This document shows, piece after piece, positions 7,255-11,597 of a stretch of 11,597 bases of DNA; position 1 is the first letter of the stretch; each line of letters begins with the position of its first letter. A program made the translations under genes and the position numbers. Under the pieces are notes generated by a model. It worked only from the letters and a program-made list of their open reading frames with translations. It made no database searches and had not been told where the DNA came from. The DNA lies in the NCBI GenBank assembly GCA_900541905.1, contig UQLQ01000041.1:1-11597 (forward strand), given 5' to 3'. The DNA is from an uncultured Oscillospiraceae bacterium. Lineage in GTDB: Bacteria > Bacillota > Clostridia > Oscillospirales > Acutalibacteraceae.

Positions 7255-7280
7255 AATATTTTCTGGTAAATATTATAACA
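7255..7280 (-). promoter_or_regulatory. MT2 promoter (extended -10) with overlapping inverted repeat
   Basis: On the minus strand TGTTATAAT (7272-7280) is an extended -10 lying about 25 bases before the MT2 start; no convincing -35 is seen, which extended -10 promoters tolerate. A perfect 7-bp inverted repeat AATATTT (7255-7261) / AAATATT (7268-7274) with a 6-base spacer overlaps the -10 and the expected start of transcription. A bound repressor there would block RNA polymerase, so it is a good candidate operator for the adjacent TetR protein. Confidence 0.5.
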
Positions 7281-7321
7281 CAAAATGAAAATATAAATAT
7301 TGCTATTTTATATTTTTTCCC

Positions 7322-7352
7322 AGATTATTGCCTAATTTTTTTCAAATAATCT
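7322..7352. promoter_or_regulatory. Inverted repeat in the MT2-tetR intergenic region, possible operator
   Basis: Perfect 8-bp arms AGATTATT (7322-7329) and AATAATCT (7345-7352) flank a 15-base spacer, midway between the divergent genes. A second, imperfect dyad lies beside it (about 7352-7375, arms rich in T/A with CTT and AAG at the centre). TetR proteins usually bind such intergenic dyads. The AT-richness lowers certainty. Confidence 0.35.
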
Positions 7353-7436
7353 TATTTTTCTTTTTAAGAAAATAATTCCACTCATTTCTATGTAAAATAA
7401 ATGAATAATAGTTACAGAGTGGAGAGATATAAAAAG

Positions 7437-7964
7437 ATGAAACATCAGGATATTCGAGATAAAATTCATCTTACTTATCTTTCTTTGGTTGCTTCTGAGG
7501 ATGCCTCTACCATAAATGTTCGTAAATTGGCAGAAGCAGCAGGTATTGCACGAAGCACGTTTTATATCTATTTTGACAATATTGAACAATTGGTTATTGA
7601 TATTGAAAATGAATTCTTGTATCAATTTGAAAAATTATATAAGCAACACATCCGTTGTCCTTTTACTGCACCGGAGCACTTTGAAGCTATTGAACAAATT
7701 ATCTGCTTTTTAAAAGAAAACTATCATACTTTTTTGATATTATGTGGCTCTCAAGGAAGCAACAGTTTTGTTATGAAATTGGTAAATACACTTAAAGTGT
7801 TGTTGGTGAAAAAGCTAACCTATTTACATATTGAATATAGTGAAGTCCAGTTGACTTTTGCCGCTACCGGTTTTATGTCTGTAATTGATTTTTTGGATAC
7901 AGACAAAACTACAAAAGAAATTGCTCAAGAATACTGTGATTTATTTATTCATTTATTTCATTAA
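7437..7964 (+). CDS. TetR/AcrR-family transcriptional regulator
   Basis: This is a DNA-binding regulator of 175 residues, within the normal TetR range. The N-terminal DNA-binding domain runs to about residue 47, with the helix-turn-helix in TINVRKLAEAAG then IARSTFYIYF (26-46); STFYIYF is the family signature at the recognition helix. The rest (48-175) is an all-helical ligand-binding and dimer domain, too variable to name a ligand. The start at 7437 is chosen because GGAGAG lies 12 bases upstream; an ATG at 7401 lacks a site. The gene is divergent from MT2 across about 190 bases holding several inverted repeats, so it most likely represses MT2 and itself. Control of the MT1-nik operon is possible but not indicated by a clearly shared operator. 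Confidence 0.88.
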   Translation: MKHQDIRDKIHLTYLSLVASEDASTINVRKLAEAAGIARSTFYIYFDNIEQLVIDIENEFLYQFEKLYKQHIRCPFTAPEHFEAIEQIICFLKENYHTFLILCGSQGSNSFVMKLVNTLKVLLVKKLTYLHIEYSEVQLTFAATGFMSVIDFLDTDKTTKEIAQEYCDLFIHLFH

Positions 7965-8069
7965 ATATGTATGAGATATTATATATAAGGGTATAAATTT
8001 TTAATCAAAATCTAACATACATAATCATCACTTTTAAAATTTTTATGTTGAGTATCCTTCTCAAGCAAC

Positions 8070-8112
8070 AAAAACCTAAGTGGTCCATTGAACGGCTCAC
8101 TTAGGTTTTTTT
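8070..8112 (+). terminator. Strong terminator after the TetR gene, possibly two-way
   Basis: A perfect 13-bp stem, AAAAACCTAAGTG (8070-8082) with CACTTAGGTTTTT (8098-8110), has a 15-base loop and a plus-strand run of seven T (8106-8112). It lies about 105 bases after the TetR stop. The opposite arm gives a shorter U run for minus-strand transcripts, so it may also end the converging gene at 8163-8690. Confidence 0.88.
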
Positions 8113-8162
8113 GCTATAAAATTTTACTCGCTCAATTAGGTTGGATTTATGAGTTGAAAAAA

Positions 8163-8690
8163 TCAGTTCACACTTTCAATCAAGTTACCATTTTCGTCAT
8201 AATAATCTATTGAGGTATGTTCTCTACTTGACTGACCATATTCTTCATGGATTCTTACAATATTTTTTCTAACAAAAATGTTTTGATAATCATAATAGTT
8301 CGTCCAATTGGTAAAAGAAAAATTTGGCTTTTCCTCTACCATTGTAACACCATTTTTGGTTACAATGGATTCTCTATTATTAAATGTATAGAATACTATT
8401 ATAATACCCAATGCCACTACAACTTCTATGACAAGAAGCAAAACTCCTACTTTAATTCGATAATGATCTGTTTTATATCCCGTAACTATCCACTGAAACG
8501 TTCCAGCCATAATGCCTAAACCAATTAACGCATAAGATGCATATTGGAACCATTGCAGATAAACCAATCCTTGAGAATTTAAAATAAATTGTGCTATAAA
8601 ATAAATTACTATATATGTGATTACATATAGAAAAATTGATTTACTTAACTTTTTTAGTTTTATATTTTTTTGTTTTGAAATTATATCCAT
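8163..8690 (-). CDS. Unknown membrane protein with three transmembrane segments
   Basis: I do not recognise this 175-residue protein. It starts with a basic cytoplasmic stretch (KQKNIKLKKLSK, 6-17), followed by three hydrophobic segments near 18-38, 43-70 and 80-102. A hydrophilic C-terminal part (103-175) is rich in Tyr, Asn and Glu, with YYDYQNIFVRKN at 132-143 and ending near YYDENGNLIE (163-172). With an inside N-terminus the tail would face outward. The ribosome site before ATG 8688-8690 is weak (GTGAGTT), so expression may be low, but the frame is clean, of good length and has a promoter upstream. It converges on the TetR gene and shares its terminator region. No enzymatic motif is visible. 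Confidence 0.7.
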   Translation of the reverse strand: MDIISKQKNIKLKKLSKSIFLYVITYIVIYFIAQFILNSQGLVYLQWFQYASYALIGLGIMAGTFQWIVTGYKTDHYRIKVGVLLLVIEVVVALGIIIVFYTFNNRESIVTKNGVTMVEEKPNFSFTNWTNYYDYQNIFVRKNIVRIHEEYGQSSREHTSIDYYDENGNLIESVN

Positions 8691-8731
8691 ATCATTTTAA
8701 CTCACTATATCTTATCAATATTTTTGTTTGA

Positions 8732-8760
8732 ATTATAATACTAATCATTCCAAAAAGCAA
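8732..8760 (-). promoter_or_regulatory. Probable promoter of the 8163-8690 membrane protein gene
   Basis: On the minus strand TTGCTT (8755-8760) is separated by 17 bases from a perfect TATAAT (8732-8737), about 40 bases before the start codon. Because ATTATAAT is self-complementary here, a plus-strand reading (TTATCA 8712-8717, 16 bases, TATAAT 8734-8739) is also possible, but no gene follows it closely. Confidence 0.5.
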
Positions 8761-9043
8761 ATTCTTGATCTAACATTAATCAGTTCATCAATATCAGAAG
8801 AGTATAACTAAATAATTGAATGAAATCATATAAAATTTCGACACTTTTATGTATGCAAAGTAATTAAATAAAATTTTAAAACTCAATAAAATAATTATAT
8901 TGTACTATTTTCAAGTCATCTGCTGTATTAAAAATATTAGGATAAATCAAATAACAGTTTTTATAATTTAAATGATTTAACTTACTGTTCTTTCCAATAG
9001 TATTCCTTAAATTAATTAAATAGTAAAAAATTGTAAAATGTTG
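8761..9043. other. AT-rich intergenic stretch, nothing recognised
   Basis: About 280 bases of very AT-rich DNA, broken by stop codons in all frames. I see no tRNA, convincing hairpin, repeat array or homologous gene remnant. It lies between the divergent promoters of the two small membrane protein genes. Confidence 0.6.
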
Positions 9044-9071
9044 TTGTCATCCTTATAATTTATGTTATAAT
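9044..9071 (+). promoter_or_regulatory. Strong-looking sigma-A promoter upstream of the 9320 gene
   Basis: TTGTCA (9044-9049) is followed after 16 bases by TATAAT (9066-9071), preceded by TG at the extended -10 position (TGTTATAAT). It is the best promoter match in the window. Transcription would begin near 9078, leaving about 240 bases before the next start codon; that leader shows no stable hairpin by eye. Confidence 0.6.
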
Positions 9072-9319
9072 AAAATTAACAATTTTTGTAATTTTTTCAT
9101 TATTTTGTTTTCTATATTCCTAAATCCTTTCTTAACCATTTTTATAATCTACCATAACTACATATAATAATTTTTTGTATAAAAATAACTCTGCTGAGTA
9201 ACCAATAAAAACAAAATAAAAGTTTAATTGCTAATAACTATCATATAAAAATAATCCATACAATTTATAAAATCTTGTTATCCATTATTGTTTTACTGTT
9301 TATAGAAAGGAAGATAAAT

Positions 9320-9865
9320 TTGAAAAAATTAAATATTACAAATATTATTATGATAATCCTTGCTTTATTTTTAGCTATTGTTTTAGGAATTACAATATAT
9401 ATGAGCATTCCTAAAAAAAATTATGACCCTTATACGCCAAAACGATATTCCAGAGAAGAAGTAATTGAACTATTTGAAAATAATACACCTTCATTTAATC
9501 AAGTGGTAGAAATTGTTCTAATGAACAAACCTATGTTAGAAGATAAAACTTCCTATAGTGTCAGATCCGTTTCACTTACTCCTGACATTAACAATAGCAA
9601 TGAAGATTTAAATCTTTTTTCTCCCGAAGAACAACAAACGATTAAGAACCTCTATTATAATCTTAAAATGTCATCTATTACAGTTGATGAGAACACAATA
9701 ACATTTTTGTTCCTTGCTAAAGAAGAACATTTTTACTCTACTGTAGAATATTATATGAATGAAACTATCTATAACAGTTGGGTTTCAAAAAACATAAATA
9801 ATCCTTGGGGATTCAAAGATTTAGGTAATCGTTGGTTTTATGAATACCACAGAGTGAGGGATTAA
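9320..9865 (+). CDS. Unknown membrane-anchored protein
   Basis: I do not recognise this 181-residue protein. It has a short basic start (KKLN), one long hydrophobic segment (about 7-30) without a lipobox or clear cleavage site, then a hydrophilic outer region 31-181. Features there include KRYSREEVIELFENN (41-55), a probable helix, and an aromatic end with NPWGFKDLGNRWFYEYHRV (161-179). The start is taken as TTG at 9320-9322: AAGGAAG lies 6 bases before it and lysines plus a membrane segment follow at once. An open frame extends to 9275 without a ribosome site. It resembles small extracytoplasmic anchored proteins in build only; no function can be assigned. Codon use is as AT-rich as its surroundings. 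Confidence 0.72.
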   Translation: MKKLNITNIIMIILALFLAIVLGITIYMSIPKKNYDPYTPKRYSREEVIELFENNTPSFNQVVEIVLMNKPMLEDKTSYSVRSVSLTPDINNSNEDLNLFSPEEQQTIKNLYYNLKMSSITVDENTITFLFLAKEEHFYSTVEYYMNETIYNSWVSKNINNPWGFKDLGNRWFYEYHRVRD

Positions 9866-9870
9866 TAAGT

Positions 9871-9915
9871 GAAGGAGTACCAAATTGGTACCCCTTCTTT
9901 ATAGAATTTTTATTT
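9871..9915 (+). terminator. Probable terminator of the 9320 gene
   Basis: An 11-bp stem, GAAGGAGTACC (9871-9881) with GGTACCCCTTC (9887-9897), has one A-C mismatch and loop AAATT. It is followed by TTTATAGAATTTTTATTTT and starts six bases after the stop codon. The U tract is interrupted, so strength is uncertain. On the minus strand no U run follows, so it is a poor terminator for the converging gene. Confidence 0.6.
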
Positions 9916-9921
9916 TATCCT

Positions 9922-11597
9922 TTAAAACCCAAGCATAGAACGAATATAGTTTTTAAAAGCCATACAACAAGCATCATTGACTTCTTGCGAAGGTGAACCT
10001 CCTTTTAGTGCAAGTAAGCCCACTTTAGGAGCTGTTTCTAATGCACCATTCATATAACTGCTAATCTTTTCGTACAAAGGTGTCGAACCCACTCCGCTGT
10101 CTAATTCTTCTACGATCCATTCAAAACGTTTTTTATAATGCTGATTGGAAACATAATACCATTTTAAGGCATCCGTAAATAAATGATCATATTTTATTGA
10201 CGAATAATTTGCATTTTGCGTAATGTAGGTACTAATTTTATATGCGTCAAAATCACAGCAAAAATCTGTATAATTACAACTGGAATTTTCATCTCCTATT
10301 GTCATATCAGCTATTTCCTGCAGCATTTTTCCATAATATACAGATGTAGAATTTTTACTTTCATTATACCTAGCAGTTGTATCAGCCATACCTGTTGCTA
10401 GGTCTCCTCCCCAACCTGCCCAATGATGCGGTGGGTTTGGCAAGCCTGGTGTTAAATATGCTTCTAAAGTGGCTGCAAAATGACTTAAATCAATTAACCC
10501 AATGTCACTGTCAGATAATAATTTCTTTTGTATGATATAATCATAAAATCTATCATATAAATCTAAATCATATTGATAGCTCTTTACCATATCAACAAAA
10601 GTAGTATCAATATTAGCTCCGGTTGTAAAGTACCATTGCCAATCATTATATACTTGACTCCTTAAAAAGTTAGTCACACCTTTTACTACTTGTTCGGCCG
10701 ATGGTGAACGTCCAGTTATATTATAATAATATACAAATAAATCTTCCAGTTTATAAATGTCATCAAAAAAAGACTGAATTGTTTTTGTTCCATCTGGTAC
10801 AGCTGGAATAGGCGGTCTTTCATATTCATAAATAATCCGTCTTTGAGTAATTACCACAGCTTGTTTCAACAGACCCGCATAAGCAGTTTCCACAGCAGAT
10901 TTTCTATAATAAGTTTGCTTGCTTCTCAACGGATCATTAAAGATATAATGTTCATCATCATAACCAACCAATAATAAGCAGTGTTCAGGTGCTATCCATT
11001 GTATTGTTTTTCCATTGTAAGTCCATCGATTTCCATTGTATGGAGTAGCCATATTCATAGTAGCCCATAGGATTACCGGAATATTGTTATCTATATACTC
11101 TGCACATAGTTGCTGTAGGGATACATTGCTTAACTGTGTAGCAGAATAAGTGGACAACCCTTCTGTAGAAAAACATTTATCCAAAGCATTTTTGATAACA
11201 GGAGCATAGCAACCATAGCTGTATACAGATCTTGGGTCACCACCAAATGAAATATTTGGATCAAACGGTATGCCAGTCTTATATAAATAGTTATCGATAA
11301 ATTTATCTACAGAAATTTCAACTCCTGCATATTGCAATGCCATGACTGTAGAAACACTTTCACATCCGGTTGGATAATTCGGATTTTGAGAAATAAACGG
11401 TGCATCTATAATTTTATAGTTTCCTGTTGGTGTCTGAGGAGTATCAGGAATATTTGCATTGTTTTCTTCAAAAATACGCACTTCAATACCACTGATATTT
11501 TTCCCTTCTATACCAGCATAATAGGACGAAGTATCCAGTGTACCATCTAAGTTATATTTCGCCTGTACACTTCTCATCCATTCCGGATTTGCGTTAC
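9922..11597 (-). CDS. Secreted-type protein with C39-like cysteine peptidase domain, start outside window
   Basis: The frame is open to the window edge (N-A-N-P-E-W before the first Met), so this is the C-terminal part of a larger protein, probably secreted or wall-bound. Numbering from the Met at 11577: residues 1-38 end in a repeat-like segment (AGIEGKNISGIEVRIFEE) recalling clostridial ChW surface repeats, followed by a Pro/Thr linker (44-52). A C39-like papain-fold domain spans about 55-245, with oxyanion-hole Q64, catalytic C72 in YPTGCESVS, histidine H199 in APEHCLLLVGYD and D215 in FNDPL. After a proline linker (255-261) comes a region of about 290 residues that I cannot assign. It contains LIDLSHFAATLEAYL (361-375) and HHWAGWGGDLATGMADT (384-400), a conserved-looking Asp/His/Trp pattern. 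It may cleave peptides or cell-wall cross-links outside the cell; substrate unknown. It ends FKNYIRSMLGF. Confidence 0.8.
   Translation of the reverse strand, partial: NANPEWMRSVQAKYNLDGTLDTSSYYAGIEGKNISGIEVRIFEENNANIPDTPQTPTGNYKIIDAPFISQNPNYPTGCESVSTVMALQYAGVEISVDKFIDNYLYKTGIPFDPNISFGGDPRSVYSYGCYAPVIKNALDKCFSTEGLSTYSATQLSNVSLQQLCAEYIDNNIPVILWATMNMATPYNGNRWTYNGKTIQWIAPEHCLLLVGYDDEHYIFNDPLRSKQTYYRKSAVETAYAGLLKQAVVITQRRIIYEYERPPIPAVPDGTKTIQSFFDDIYKLEDLFVYYYNITGRSPSAEQVVKGVTNFLRSQVYNDWQWYFTTGANIDTTFVDMVKSYQYDLDLYDRFYDYIIQKKLLSDSDIGLIDLSHFAATLEAYLTPGLPNPPHHWAGWGGDLATGMADTTARYNESKNSTSVYYGKMLQEIADMTIGDENSSCNYTDFCCDFDAYKISTYITQNANYSSIKYDHLFTDALKWYYVSNQHYKKRFEWIVEELDSGVGSTPLYEKISSYMNGALETAPKVGLLALKGGSPSQEVNDACCMAFKNYIRSMLGF

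Noticed and set aside
7332..7625. Minus-strand open frame overlapping the TetR start
   Set aside because: It is antisense to the helix-turn-helix of the TetR gene, with no motif of its own.
8700..9275. CRISPR array or repeat cluster in the AT-rich spacer
   Set aside because: No regularly spaced repeat is present; the similar short words are ordinary AT-rich sequence.

Overview
The window looks like an AT-rich, low-GC Gram-positive genome, probably an anaerobic gut Clostridia (Bacillota). The clues are AGGAGG-type ribosome sites, lipoprotein-type solute capture, U-tract hairpin terminators, extended -10 promoters (TGnTATAAT) and a clostridial-type C39-like surface peptidase. Species cannot be named from the sequence alone.

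Layout. (1) 1-215: the 3' end of a tRNA-Val(TAC) leaving the window, its terminator, then a terminator facing it that ends the minus-strand operon. (2) 217-6287, minus strand: a compact six-gene operon. In transcription order it holds a class I SAM methyltransferase (MT1), a NikB-like permease, a NikC-like permease, a NikA-like lipoprotein, and NikD- and NikE-like ATPases. Gaps are 24 bases or less, with one ATGA overlap. (3) 6432-7246: a terminator and then a second methyltransferase gene (MT2), minus strand, the same length as MT1 and clearly its paralogue. (4) 7437-7964: a TetR-type regulator divergent from MT2, with inverted repeats in the shared intergenic region, ending at a strong terminator. 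(5) 8163-9865: two small membrane-anchored proteins of unknown function, one on each strand, separated by about 630 bases of very AT-rich DNA with promoter-like sites. (6) 9922-11597, minus strand: a large secreted-type protein with a C39-like cysteine peptidase domain and an unrecognised C-terminal region. Its start lies outside the window.

How the genes may work together. The transporter is a complete Nik/Opp-type importer: capture protein, two permeases, two ATPases. Permease sequences point to the nickel (NikB/NikC) branch more than the general oligopeptide branch. A methyltransferase as the first gene of this operon, plus a separately transcribed and probably TetR-controlled paralogue next to it, suggests that a small molecule is methylated in connection with import. 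It could be a metal ligand made by the cell or a compound that is imported and then modified. That link is inferred from gene order; the substrate cannot be read from the sequence. This module is the best candidate for an undescribed system in the window.
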